From Alphaproteobacteria bacterium (lineage in GTDB: Bacteria; Pseudomonadota; Alphaproteobacteria; Micropepsales; Micropepsaceae): a stretch of DNA of 58,672 nt. The notes under the pieces were generated by a model. It was not told where the DNA came from. It worked only from the letters and a program-made list of their open reading frames with translations, and made no database searches. Every line of letters begins with the position of its first letter. Within the stretch, counting starts at the first letter, position 1. The stretch is taken from positions 1 through 58,672 of the forward strand of contig JAGWZW010000014.1 in assembly GCA_018971835.1 (NCBI GenBank), in the 5' to 3' direction. Of the stretch, positions 46,782 through 55,862 are shown piece after piece. The translations under genes were made by a program, and so were the position numbers.

Positions 46782-49217
46782 ATGCGCGCGACACTTTACG
46801 CCGGAACGGCGCTAATTTTTGTACTTCAAGCCTTTGCAGTTACGGCCGAGGCTGCGTCGGCGAACTCGTCGGCCGCCGGTACGGCGCAGCCGGCTGGCGC
46901 CGGGACGGACAGCGGGCTGGAAGTAGTAGTTGTTACCGCACAGCGCCGTTCGGAAGATATGCAGAAGGCCGCGGTCGCGATCAGTTCCGTCGACGCAAAT
47001 ACGCTCATCAATGCGGGTGTTACCGATACGCAGGGATTGAGCAACGTGGTTCCCGCGCTGCAAGTCAAGTCCGCCGCGGGCCCCTATCCGCTGTTTTACT
47101 TGCGTGGCGTCGGCAATTTCAACGGTAACGGCCTGTCGGATTCGGCGATCGCCTTCGACGTCGACGGCGTTTATATAGGCCGGCCGTCTTCGACGAGCGG
47201 CTTCTTCTACGATCTAGATCGCATTGAAGTCCTCAAGGGGCCGCAGGGAACGCTGTATGGCCGCAACGCCACGGGCGGCGCCATCAACGTCATCACCAAG
47301 GCACCAGAGCTGGGCGATCTCGGCGGCTATATGATCGGCTCCTACGGGAACTACAATGCCGTCAATCTGCAGGGCGCGGTTAATGTTCCGCTGGGAGAAG
47401 ATGCCGCCGCACGCCTGTCGGGCGAATATCTCAAGCATGACGGTTACCTCTCCGACGGCACCAGCGATGAAAACGATTATGGCTTGCGCGGCCAGGTGCT
47501 GTGGGAGCCGCGTGACGATCTTTCGGTTCGCATTGGTGCCGACTATTTCCACCAGGGCGGGGTTGGCGCGGGTTCGACGATAATCGGTGCCAATGTCGGC
47601 GCCGGTGGCCAGGTGCTACCCTCGGGCCTCAGCCGCGCCACCGGGATGAACAGTGCCGCCGCCGGTGTGCTGTTCTCGCAACAACTTGTTTATACGGCCG
47701 GGAACTTCCTGGCGCCGCTGCCAAACGACCTGTTCCAGGACGACCAGTTCTACGGCGTTTCCTCGACCATCGAATGGACGACCGCACTCGGGACTCTGAC
47801 TGTCATTCCGGCCTACCGGGAAGGACAACTGAACTATCGCAACACTGTGCCGGCCTTCCTGATCGACCAACGCGAAGATGACAAACAGGATTCGGTCGAA
47901 ATCCGTTTTGCCAGCAAGGAAGAAACGCCTCTTCGTTGGCTCGTCGGAGCATATTACTTAAAAGAAGATATCAGCGTTCCGGAGGCCGCCTATAATCAGG
48001 AGTTCAATGCCTCCTATCAAAGCTACAAGTCGGGACTGGAAACCGAGGCGGCATTCGGACGTGTGACGTGGTCGTTGACAGATACGATCCGGCTCAATGC
48101 CGGGTTGCGCTATACGGCAGAGAGCAAGAACATCAACGGCACGCTCTACGGGGCGTCGGTGCTGTGTTCCGGCACGGTGGCGCCTGGCACGGTTCCGCCG
48201 ACTTTCTGTTTCGGTGGCCCTTATCTTCCCAACACGGCGGGCGTGGCGCCGGGCCTTGTCGCACCGAACGGCAACGTGATCCCCTTTCAACTGTACGGTT
48301 TCGGTGCGCCATTTCCGGGCGGACCTGCGACAACGCCAGTTTATCTGGCCGGCAGTCAGATCAATCTGAACAAGAGCGCATCGTTCAGCAAGTTGACCTG
48401 GCGTGCCGGTGCCGAATGGGACGTGGCTGAGCACTCGATGCTCTATGCGAGCTATGAGGTCGGCTACAAATCGGGCGGCTTCTTCTTCACATCGGACAAT
48501 CCGGTCTATAGGCCCGAAACGGTGGATGCCTGGACGGTGGGCGCGAAGAACCGCTTTTTCGATAACCGCCTGCAACTTAATCTGGAAGGGTTCTACTGGA
48601 CCTATAAGGACCAGCAGATCAGCCATGTCGGCCGCGACAGCGCGGGCATTGTGATTTTTGCGACCGAAAATGTTGGCCGCGCCGAGATGAAGGGCTTTGA
48701 ATTGGAAGCTCTATATGCACTCGGCGCCAATACGTTGTTATCCGCCGATATTCAGTATCTGGATGCCAACTACACCAGCTTTGTTTACTCGGTACCGAAT
48801 TTCGGCGCGCCGCCGCTTGTCAACTGCGCGGCCACGCCGCAAGGAACGGTCTACGTCCTTGACTGTTCGGGCAAGCGGCCACCCAACGCGCCGGCCTGGA
48901 CGATCAACCTCGATGCCAATCACACTATCCCTCTCGGACAATACAAGGTCGTGCTAGACGCCCGCACGCTCTACCAGTCGCGCACGCTCTCCGGCTTCGA
49001 GTTCCAGAACATCGAATATCAGCAGCCGTTCTGGCGCAGCGATGCCTCCGTCTCGTTCGGTGATGCCGATGGCACCTATGCGCTTACCTTGTTCGTGAAC
49101 AATATCGAAGATCAGCGCCAGGAAAGCGTCGCCACCCCGCAGCCGCTTTCGACCATCATCTCGGAATCGGTCACGCCGCCACGAACCTATGGCGTGCGGT
49201 TGCGTTACAATTTCTGA
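46782..49217 (+). CDS. TonB-dependent receptor heading the F420 cluster
   Basis: This is an outer-membrane receptor of about 811 residues. A signal peptide (TLYAGTALIFVLQAFAVTAE) is followed by a TonB-box-like LEVVVVTAQRRSED. The plug has YLRGVGNFNGNGLSDS, RIEVLKGPQGTLYGRNATGG and INVITKAP. The barrel ends TYGVRLRYNF with the terminal Phe. The ATG at 46782 has GGGGGAG only two bases away; in-frame ATGs at 46722 and 46728 are alternatives. It sits 15 bases before the LLM oxidoreductase gene and probably imports that enzyme's substrate. Confidence 0.9.
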   Translation: MRATLYAGTALIFVLQAFAVTAEAASANSSAAGTAQPAGAGTDSGLEVVVVTAQRRSEDMQKAAVAISSVDANTLINAGVTDTQGLSNVVPALQVKSAAGPYPLFYLRGVGNFNGNGLSDSAIAFDVDGVYIGRPSSTSGFFYDLDRIEVLKGPQGTLYGRNATGGAINVITKAPELGDLGGYMIGSYGNYNAVNLQGAVNVPLGEDAAARLSGEYLKHDGYLSDGTSDENDYGLRGQVLWEPRDDLSVRIGADYFHQGGVGAGSTIIGANVGAGGQVLPSGLSRATGMNSAAAGVLFSQQLVYTAGNFLAPLPNDLFQDDQFYGVSSTIEWTTALGTLTVIPAYREGQLNYRNTVPAFLIDQREDDKQDSVEIRFASKEETPLRWLVGAYYLKEDISVPEAAYNQEFNASYQSYKSGLETEAAFGRVTWSLTDTIRLNAGLRYTAESKNINGTLYGASVLCSGTVAPGTVPPTFCFGGPYLPNTAGVAPGLVAPNGNVIPFQLYGFGAPFPGGPATTPVYLAGSQINLNKSASFSKLTWRAGAEWDVAEHSMLYASYEVGYKSGGFFFTSDNPVYRPETVDAWTVGAKNRFFDNRLQLNLEGFYWTYKDQQISHVGRDSAGIVIFATENVGRAEMKGFELEALYALGANTLLSADIQYLDANYTSFVYSVPNFGAPPLVNCAATPQGTVYVLDCSGKRPPNAPAWTINLDANHTIPLGQYKVVLDARTLYQSRTLSGFEFQNIEYQQPFWRSDASVSFGDADGTYALTLFVNNIEDQRQESVATPQPLSTIISESVTPPRTYGVRLRYNF

Positions 49218-49232
49218 TCACGGAGAATGTCC

Positions 49233-50258
49233 ATGAAAATCGGCCTGATGATGGCACCCAGGAATCTGCCGTCGCGTCCAAAAAGTCCAGCGGAGTTTTA
49301 TCAGGATTATATCGGCGACGCCGTGCGCGCCGAGCGCCTGGGCTTCGACTATGTCTGGGTCGGTGAGCATCACATGCGCGAGTGCCAGTGGACGCCCTCG
49401 TCCATCGTAACGATCAGCGCCGTTGCATCGCTTACAAAACGTATACGCCTCGGTACGGCAATCATTTGTCTGCCTTTTCATAACCCGTTGCGGCTTGCCG
49501 AGGACGTTGCGGTTGTCGATGCGATCTCCGGCGGCCGTTTCGAGTTCGGAATCGGTCCGGGCTCGCAATATGAGGAGTTCCGCACCTTTGGTATTTCGCC
49601 AAAGGAGATGTTCGGCCGCAGCTGGGAAGCGATCGACTTCATCGAGCGTTGCTTCGGTCCCGAAAAACACTTCGATCATCATGGCAACTACTACAATTTC
49701 GAGGACGTGACCTTCACCACGAAACCGGTTCAAAAGAGGGTGCCGATCTGGTGGGGCGGCTTCGGCCCGAAGAACCTGCAAAATGCGGCGCGCCGCGGCT
49801 ATCACCTGTTTTCTCCGGGCTCGCCGGTCTATGACGAGGCCCTGCGCGCCGCGGGCCGCGACCCTTCTCAATTCCACTCGGGATTTGGTCCGTTCCTATC
49901 GCTTGCAGACACGCGGGAGAAGGCGTTCGAGGCTGCGGCGGAGGGCGTGATGTATTTCCTTAACTTCTACATCATGCGGAAGAATCTGGAAGGCGTTTCG
50001 CCGCCGCCAGAGGCCGCGCTGACGCTGGAGAAAATGGCGGCGGCAAATGGGCCAGTCCCACCCACCGAACTTGCGCCCTTTCCGTTCATCGCCGATACGC
50101 CCGAAGCGGCTGTTCCCAGGCTGAAGGAGATGATCGCGCGTATGCCGCGAAAGGCAAGTCATTTGCCGATCAATTTCCGGTTTCCCGGCTCTAAAAGTGA
50201 GGATGTGGAGCGCTCTATGGAGCTGTTCGCCACGCGCGTACGGCCGTTCTTGGACTGA
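49233..50258 (+). CDS. LLM-class flavin/F420-dependent oxidoreductase
   Basis: This is a luciferase-like TIM-barrel enzyme of 341 residues, with RAERLGFDYVWVGEHHM, KRIRLGTAIICLPFHNPLRL, DAISGGRFEFGIGPGS and IWWGGFGPKNL. Family members use FMNH2 or reduced F420. Placement directly upstream of an F420:NADPH oxidoreductase and all F420-synthesis genes favours F420. The ATG at 49233 is chosen because GGAG lies seven bases upstream. The substrate is unknown; F420 enzymes reduce nitroaromatics, enones or similar groups. Confidence 0.87.
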   Translation: MKIGLMMAPRNLPSRPKSPAEFYQDYIGDAVRAERLGFDYVWVGEHHMRECQWTPSSIVTISAVASLTKRIRLGTAIICLPFHNPLRLAEDVAVVDAISGGRFEFGIGPGSQYEEFRTFGISPKEMFGRSWEAIDFIERCFGPEKHFDHHGNYYNFEDVTFTTKPVQKRVPIWWGGFGPKNLQNAARRGYHLFSPGSPVYDEALRAAGRDPSQFHSGFGPFLSLADTREKAFEAAAEGVMYFLNFYIMRKNLEGVSPPPEAALTLEKMAAANGPVPPTELAPFPFIADTPEAAVPRLKEMIARMPRKASHLPINFRFPGSKSEDVERSMELFATRVRPFLD

Positions 50259-50285
50259 CCGGATGCAGGGTACGGAGACAGCGTA

Positions 50286-50954
50286 GTGGTTGCGTGTCTG
50301 ATTGCCGTTTTGGGTGCGACCGGTGACCTTGGCGGGGCGCTGGCGCGGCGCTGGGCAAAGGCGGGACTTTCGGTCGCGATCGGCAGCCGATCGGCGGAAA
50401 GTGCGGCCAAGGCGGCTGCGGCGTTGGCGGCGGAACTCGGCTGCGAAGTCGGCTCCGGAAGCAACGCAGAGGTTGCGGCGGCTGCGGAGATCGTGGCGGT
50501 GACGGTGCCGTTCGCGGCGCAGGAGGCCACGCTGGCGGCGATCCGCGATGCGGTGAAGGGCAAGCTGGTCATCGATACGACTGTGCCGCTGATGCCGCCC
50601 AAGGTGATGCGAGTGCAGTTGCCGCCGGAGGGTTCGGCGGCGGTGCGGGCGCAGCGGCTGCTAGGCGCCGACGTTACGGTGGTTTCCGCGTTCCACAACG
50701 TCTCGGCAGAGAAGCTGGCCAGGGACGCACCGGTGGAGGGCGACGTCCTGGTGTTCGGCGACGACAAGGCAGCACGGGCGCGGGTGGTCGCGCTGGCCGG
50801 GCAGGCGGGCTTACGGGGTCTGCACGGTGGAGCGCTGGTGAACTCTGCGGCGGCGGAGGCGCTGACCAGCGTGCTGATCTTCGTCAACAAGACCTATCAA
50901 GTGGAAGACGGCGCCGGCATCCGGCTGACGGGGCATTTGGTCAGCGCCGACTAG
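50286..50954 (+). CDS. fno: F420:NADPH oxidoreductase
   Basis: The product has 222 residues. An N-terminal Rossmann fold reads IAVLGATGDLGGALARRWAK with an SR motif (IGSRSAES) that fits the NADP phosphate. VTVPFAAQEATL and SAFHNVSAEKL, typical of Fno/NpdG proteins, follow. It moves hydride between NADPH and F420 and so supplies F420H2 to the LLM enzyme. GTG start with GGAG about eight bases upstream. It is 27 bases after the LLM gene. Confidence 0.86.
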   Translation: MVACLIAVLGATGDLGGALARRWAKAGLSVAIGSRSAESAAKAAAALAAELGCEVGSGSNAEVAAAAEIVAVTVPFAAQEATLAAIRDAVKGKLVIDTTVPLMPPKVMRVQLPPEGSAAVRAQRLLGADVTVVSAFHNVSAEKLARDAPVEGDVLVFGDDKAARARVVALAGQAGLRGLHGGALVNSAAAEALTSVLIFVNKTYQVEDGAGIRLTGHLVSAD

Positions 50955-50971
50955 ATGGCATTCGAGGATCC

Positions 50972-51736
50972 ATGACGGCGGTGACGCTTCAGGCGCTATC
51001 GGGACTTCCGGAGATCGGGCCGGGAGACGATCTGGCGCAGCTTATCGGCGAGACCCTGCAGCAAAATGATCTAGGCCCGCAAACGAAGGACATCCTCGTC
51101 GTGGCACAGAAGATCGTCTCCAAGGCAGAGAACCGTCTTGCCGATCTGGCGTCAGTCACGCCCGGACCGCATGCGCGCGCGCTGGCCGCGACGACGGGCA
51201 AAGATGCGCGGCTGGTCGAGCTGATTCTCTCGCAATCGTCCGAGGTTATTCGCACCGCGCGCAATGTGCTGATCGTGCGCCACCGGCTGGGTTATGTAAT
51301 GGCCAATGCCGGGATCGATCGTTCCAACGTGCCGGGTGCCGAAGGTGAGGAGCTGGTGCTGCTGCTGCCAGCCGACCCGGAGGGCTCGGCGCGGACACTG
51401 CGTGCACGGCTGATGGAGCGCTTCGGTGTCGACCTGGCCGTGGTGATCTCGGACAGTTTCGGGCGGCCCTGGCGCGTGGGCACGCTGAACGTGGCGCTGG
51501 CCGCTGCCGGTTTGCCGGCGCTACACGACCGCCGCGGCCAGACGGATCGCCAGGGCCGGGTGCTGGAGGTGACGCAGGTTGCGGTTGCCGACGCGGTTGC
51601 GGCGGCGGCGGGGCTCGTGATGGGCGAAGGCGCGGAAGGCACCCCGGTGGTGCTGCTGCGCGGCTTTGAATGCGATGCACCGCTGCGCGACGCCACGAGC
51701 CTGATCCGTCCCGTGAACGAGGATCTGTTCCGATGA
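50972..51736 (+). CDS. cofE: CofE, F420-0:gamma-glutamyl ligase
   Basis: This GTP-dependent ligase of 254 residues adds L-glutamate to F420-0. Family blocks: GLPEIGPGDDLAQLI, DILVVAQKIVSKAENR, SEVIRTARNVLIVRHRLGYV, NAGIDRSNV and VVISDSFGRPWRVG. It is a stand-alone CofE and lacks the C-terminal nitroreductase-like domain of mycobacterial FbiB, so the dehydro-F420-0 reductase step is not covered by this protein. Its stop codon overlaps cofD (ATGA). Confidence 0.93.
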   Translation: MTAVTLQALSGLPEIGPGDDLAQLIGETLQQNDLGPQTKDILVVAQKIVSKAENRLADLASVTPGPHARALAATTGKDARLVELILSQSSEVIRTARNVLIVRHRLGYVMANAGIDRSNVPGAEGEELVLLLPADPEGSARTLRARLMERFGVDLAVVISDSFGRPWRVGTLNVALAAAGLPALHDRRGQTDRQGRVLEVTQVAVADAVAAAAGLVMGEGAEGTPVVLLRGFECDAPLRDATSLIRPVNEDLFR

Positions 51737-52683
51737 GCCCGTCGGTCGTGGTCCTGACTGGCGGGGTGGGCGGCGCCAAGCTGGCGCTGGGGTTTTACGA
51801 CCTGGTACCGAAAGGGCGCCTGTCGCTGATCGTGAACACGGGCGACGACTTCGAACATCTGGGCTTACGCATTTGTCCCGATCTGGACACCGCGCTCTAC
51901 ACGCTTTCGGGCCGCGCCAATCCGGAACTGGGCTGGGGCCGGGCGAACGAGAGCTGGGGCTTCATGAAGGCGCTGGCCGAGTTGGGTGGCGAGAACTGGT
52001 TTCGCCTCGGCGACGGCGATCTGGCGCTGCATGTCCTGCGCACGCAGCGGCTGGCAGCCGGCGAACGCCTGAGCGCGGTGACGGCGGCGTTCGTGCGCGC
52101 TTTGGGCGTACGGGCCGCGCTGTATCCGATGAGTGATGATGCCGTCGCCACGATGGTCGCGAGCGATGACGGCGAGCTCGGCTTTCAGGATTACTTCGTG
52201 CGCCGCTGCTGCGAGCCGCGTGTGCGCGGCCTTTCTTTCCACGGCGCAGAACGGGCGCGGCTCGGCGGGGGCGCCAAGGCAGCGCTGGCAGCGCCGGAGC
52301 TGGCGGCGATTGTGATCGCGCCCTCCAATCCCTATCTCTCCATCGATCCGATTCTGGCGGTTCCGGGCGTGCGCGCCGCCCTCGTCGCGGCCAGGGCGCC
52401 GGTGATCGCCGTCACGCCGATCATCGCCGGCAAGGCGGTCAAGGGCCCGACGGCCAAGATCATGGCCGAACTGGGGCTCGAGCCGTCGCCGCTCGCCGTC
52501 GCCCGGCATTATGAGGGGCTGATCGACGGCTTCGTGCTCGACGCGCGCGATGCGGCGCTCGAGGCGCGGTTTTCCGTTCCGGTATGGGCCACCGATACGT
52601 TGATGACGTCTCTTGAAGACAAACAGCGCGTGGCGCGGGCAGTGCTCGACTTTGCAGCGCGGCTGGCGGGAGGCGGGCGATGA
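51733..52683 (+). CDS. cofD: CofD, 2-phospho-L-lactate (or related) transferase
   Basis: The product has 316 residues with the N-terminal glycine-rich motif VLTGGVGGAKLA, IVNTGDDFEHLGLRI, CPDLDTALYTLSGRANPELG and APSNPYLSIDPIL. It transfers the phospho-lactyl or enolpyruvyl moiety from the guanylylated intermediate to Fo. It overlaps cofE upstream and cofC downstream, each by four bases. Confidence 0.95.
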   Translation: MSPSVVVLTGGVGGAKLALGFYDLVPKGRLSLIVNTGDDFEHLGLRICPDLDTALYTLSGRANPELGWGRANESWGFMKALAELGGENWFRLGDGDLALHVLRTQRLAAGERLSAVTAAFVRALGVRAALYPMSDDAVATMVASDDGELGFQDYFVRRCCEPRVRGLSFHGAERARLGGGAKAALAAPELAAIVIAPSNPYLSIDPILAVPGVRAALVAARAPVIAVTPIIAGKAVKGPTAKIMAELGLEPSPLAVARHYEGLIDGFVLDARDAALEARFSVPVWATDTLMTSLEDKQRVARAVLDFAARLAGGGR

Positions 52684-53300
52684 ACTGCTGGGCGCTGGTA
52701 CCGATGAAGCGGCGTGCCGAGGCCAAGTCGCGCCTGGCGCCGGTGCTGGCTCTGGCGCCGCGGCTCGCGCTGGTGCGTTCGATGCTGGCGCATGTGCTGG
52801 GCGTGCTGGCCGCAGCGCCCGGCGCCGATCGCATCGCCGTCGTCAGCCCCGAACGCGACGCCGTGCCGGACGACATCCTGGTGCTGGGCGAAGCAGGACG
52901 GGGGCTCAACCGGGCGTTGGGCCATGCCGTGGCGACGCTGCATGGTTTGGGCGCGCGCCAGGTCGTGATCGTTCCGGGCGATTTGCCGTATCTGGCGCCG
53001 GCCGACGTGGCAGCGCTGCTGACGAGCCTGCGCGCCGGTGGCTGCGCCTTGGCGAGCGATGAGCGCGGCAGCGGCACCAACGCCATTGCCCTCGATCTGG
53101 AGCGATTGGGCCCCATCGCCTTCCGCTTTCTGTTCGGCCGCAACAGCTTTGCCCGCCACGTCCGGCAGGCGCGGGCGCTTGGACTGAGTCCGCAAGTGGT
53201 GCAACGCCCGGGCTTGAGCTTCGATCTGGATGAGCCGGAAGCGCTCAGCGCTTTCATGGCTGCCGCCGGGCGGACGAATGCGTTGAGAGAGGCATCATGA
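52680..53300 (+). CDS. cofC: CofC/FbiD guanylyltransferase
   Basis: This MobA-like nucleotidyltransferase of 206 residues has ALVPMKRRAEAKSRLAPVL at the N-terminus and VIVPGDLPYL in the middle. It activates a 2-phospholactate, phosphoenolpyruvate or 3-phosphoglycerate with GTP to make the CofD donor. Which substrate is used decides the F420 type and cannot be read safely from sequence alone. It overlaps fbiC by four bases. Confidence 0.9.
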   Translation: MNCWALVPMKRRAEAKSRLAPVLALAPRLALVRSMLAHVLGVLAAAPGADRIAVVSPERDAVPDDILVLGEAGRGLNRALGHAVATLHGLGARQVVIVPGDLPYLAPADVAALLTSLRAGGCALASDERGSGTNAIALDLERLGPIAFRFLFGRNSFARHVRQARALGLSPQVVQRPGLSFDLDEPEALSAFMAAAGRTNALREAS

Positions 53301-55657
53301 GCAGCTGGCAGAACATTCTTGAGGTTGCCGGGCGCGGCAGGCCGCTCTCCGTCACCGAAGCGCTCAGCCTCGAAGCTGCGCCCCTCGAAGCGCTGATGGA
53401 AGTGGCCGAGGTGCTGACGCGCGAAGGCTTCGGTCGCGCGCTTACCTATTCGCGCAAGGTCTTCATCCCGCTGACGCAGCTTTGCCGCGACGTCTGCCAC
53501 TACTGCACCTTCGCCAAGGCGCCGCGGACTCTCGCGCAGGCCTATTTGTCTGTGGACGAGGCCGTGGCGATCGCGCGCGCCGGTGCCAAGGCCGGCTGCA
53601 AGGAGGCGCTGTTCACCTTGGGCGACAAGCCGGAGCTGCGCTACGCCGCCGCGCGCGAGGCGCTGGAGACAATGGGCTTCGCCAGCACGCTCGATTACCT
53701 CGGCCATGTCGCGCGGCGGGTGGAGGAGGAGACGGGGCTGCTGCCCCATCTCAATCCTGGCGCGATGTCGCGCGAGGAGATCGCGCGCTTGCGCCCGTTC
53801 TCGGTGTCGATGGGCCTGATGCTCGAAACGGCCGCGGACCGGCTTTGTATGAAAGGCGGGCCGCATTACGGCTCGCCCGACAAGGCCCCGTCCGTGCGCA
53901 TGGCCACGCTGCGCGCTGCAGGCGAGGCCAAGGTGCCGTTCACGACAGGCCTGCTTGTCGGCATCGGGGAGACGCGCAGCGAGCGCATCGAGGCCCTGCT
54001 GGCGCTGCGCGAGATTCAGGACCGTTATGGTCACATCCAGGAACTGATCATCCAGAACTTCAGGCCCAAGCCGGGCACGCGCATGGCGAATGCGCCCGAA
54101 CCTGCGCTCGAAGAACATCTTTGGACCATCGCGGTGGCGCGCTTCATCTTCGGCAGCGCCATGAGCATCCAGGCGCCGCCCAATCTGCAAGGCGATCTGG
54201 CCGCGCTGATCCGCGCGGGGGTCAATGATTGGGGCGGGGTTTCGCCGGTAACGCCCGACCACGTCAATCCCGAAGCGCCGTGGCCGCATCTGGACCTGCT
54301 GGCGCAGAAGACGGCGGCGGCCGGCCGTGTGCTGGTCGAGCGGTTGGCGATCGGTCCGGCCCAGACGCGCGCCGCCGAGCGCTGGCTCGATCCCGGCCAG
54401 TTACGTGCGGTCGTGCACAAGACCGATGCGCGTGGCTTGGTGCGGCCCTGCAACTGGACTGCTGGAGCGGGCCAACCAGTGCCGGCCTACGCGCAGGACT
54501 GGCTCAAGCCCGCCAAGGCCTCGCCGGAGATCGCGGAAGTAATGGCGCGCGTCACAGACGGCGAAGACCTGAGCGAAGACGAGATCGTCGCGCTGTTCTC
54601 GGTGGACGGCCCCGATCTCGGCGCGCTGATCGGCGCCGCCGATGCGCTGCGCAAAAAGGTGGTCGGCGACACCGTCTCCTATGTCGTCAACCGCAACATC
54701 AACTACACCAACATCTGCACCTATAAGTGCGGCTTCTGCGCCTTCTCCAAGGCCGGCGGTTCGCGCGACGCCCGCGGGCCGGCCTATCGCCTCGACCTCG
54801 AGGAGATCGGTGCGCGTACCCAGGAGGCCTGGGCCCGAGGTGCCAGCGAGGTCTGCCTGCAGGGCGGCATCCATCCGGATTACACCGGCAAGACCTATCT
54901 CGACATCGTGCGTGCGGTGAAGCAGGCGGTGCCGGCCATGCATGTGCACGCCTTCTCGCCGCTGGAAATCAACCACGGCGCGCAAACGCTGGAACTGCCG
55001 CTCGAGGCCTATCTGGCCATGCTGCACGAGGCCGGGCTTTCGAGCCTGCCCGGCACCGCGGCGGAAATCCTCGACGACGAGGTGCGCGCCATCATCTGCC
55101 CGGACAAGATCAACACCCAGGAGTGGTTCGCGGTCATGCGGGCCGCTCACCGCGTGGGTATCAAATCGACCGCCACCATCATGTTCGGCCATGTCGACCA
55201 GCCCTGGCACTGGGCCCGCCATCTCTTGCGCCTGCGCGAACACCAGAAGCGCTTCGGCGGCTTCACCGAGTTCGTGCCGCTGCCCTTCGTGCATATGGAA
55301 GCGCCGATGTGGCGCAAGCGCGCCATCCGTCCCGGCCCCACCTTCCGTGAGGCCGTGCTGATGCACGCCGTGGCGCGTCTGGTGCTTCATCCGCACATCG
55401 CCAACATCCAGACCTCATGGGTCAAGATGGGCGCAGAGGGCGCGGCCTTCTGCCTTCAGGCCGGCGCCAACGACCTGGGCGGCGTGCTGATGGATGAATC
55501 CATTACCCGCGCCGCCGGCGGCCTCAATGGGCAGTATCTCGACAGCGCCCAAATGCACGCCGTCGCCAGCGCTCTTCGCCGGCCGTGCCGGCAGCGTACC
55601 ACGCTCTACCGGGAACCTCCGCCGCGGAGAAACTCCGTACAGTTTTCAACCACTTGA
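53297..55657 (+). CDS. fbiC: FbiC-type FO synthase (CofG-CofH fusion)
   Basis: The product has 786 residues with two radical-SAM modules. The CofG half has CRDVCHYCTF (C63, C67, C70), and the CofH half has CTYKCGFCAF (C474, C478, C481). Also seen are HLNPGAMSREE, LLVGIGET, LQGGIHPDYTG, GVKSTATIMFGH-like text (VGIKSTATIMFGH) and GANDLGGVLMDESITRAAGG. It makes the deazaflavin FO from tyrosine and a flavin precursor. It is somewhat shorter than actinobacterial FbiC and ends in a Pro/Arg-rich tail. Confidence 0.95.
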   Translation: MSSWQNILEVAGRGRPLSVTEALSLEAAPLEALMEVAEVLTREGFGRALTYSRKVFIPLTQLCRDVCHYCTFAKAPRTLAQAYLSVDEAVAIARAGAKAGCKEALFTLGDKPELRYAAAREALETMGFASTLDYLGHVARRVEEETGLLPHLNPGAMSREEIARLRPFSVSMGLMLETAADRLCMKGGPHYGSPDKAPSVRMATLRAAGEAKVPFTTGLLVGIGETRSERIEALLALREIQDRYGHIQELIIQNFRPKPGTRMANAPEPALEEHLWTIAVARFIFGSAMSIQAPPNLQGDLAALIRAGVNDWGGVSPVTPDHVNPEAPWPHLDLLAQKTAAAGRVLVERLAIGPAQTRAAERWLDPGQLRAVVHKTDARGLVRPCNWTAGAGQPVPAYAQDWLKPAKASPEIAEVMARVTDGEDLSEDEIVALFSVDGPDLGALIGAADALRKKVVGDTVSYVVNRNINYTNICTYKCGFCAFSKAGGSRDARGPAYRLDLEEIGARTQEAWARGASEVCLQGGIHPDYTGKTYLDIVRAVKQAVPAMHVHAFSPLEINHGAQTLELPLEAYLAMLHEAGLSSLPGTAAEILDDEVRAIICPDKINTQEWFAVMRAAHRVGIKSTATIMFGHVDQPWHWARHLLRLREHQKRFGGFTEFVPLPFVHMEAPMWRKRAIRPGPTFREAVLMHAVARLVLHPHIANIQTSWVKMGAEGAAFCLQAGANDLGGVLMDESITRAAGGLNGQYLDSAQMHAVASALRRPCRQRTTLYREPPPRRNSVQFSTT

Positions 55658-55862
55658 CCAAAATGATCCGCGCGGCAACAGCAGCGCGAGACGGGTGCGG
55701 AGGCCGTCCACCCCTCAGGTCAGCCCGTTGGAAGCAAAGGAAGGCGGACTAGAAGAGGGTTGTTGCGCTGCGGGTCATATTTACAACGACTGGCTCCAGA
55801 GACGGTGATGCAGGGCAGATCCAGCGCACGGCTTCGGAACCGAAATGGACGATGGGACTTGG

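Noticed and set aside
52460-54289. 609-codon leftward open frame opposite cofC and fbiC
   Set aside because: Antisense to well-supported F420 genes with ATGA overlaps; no family motifs.
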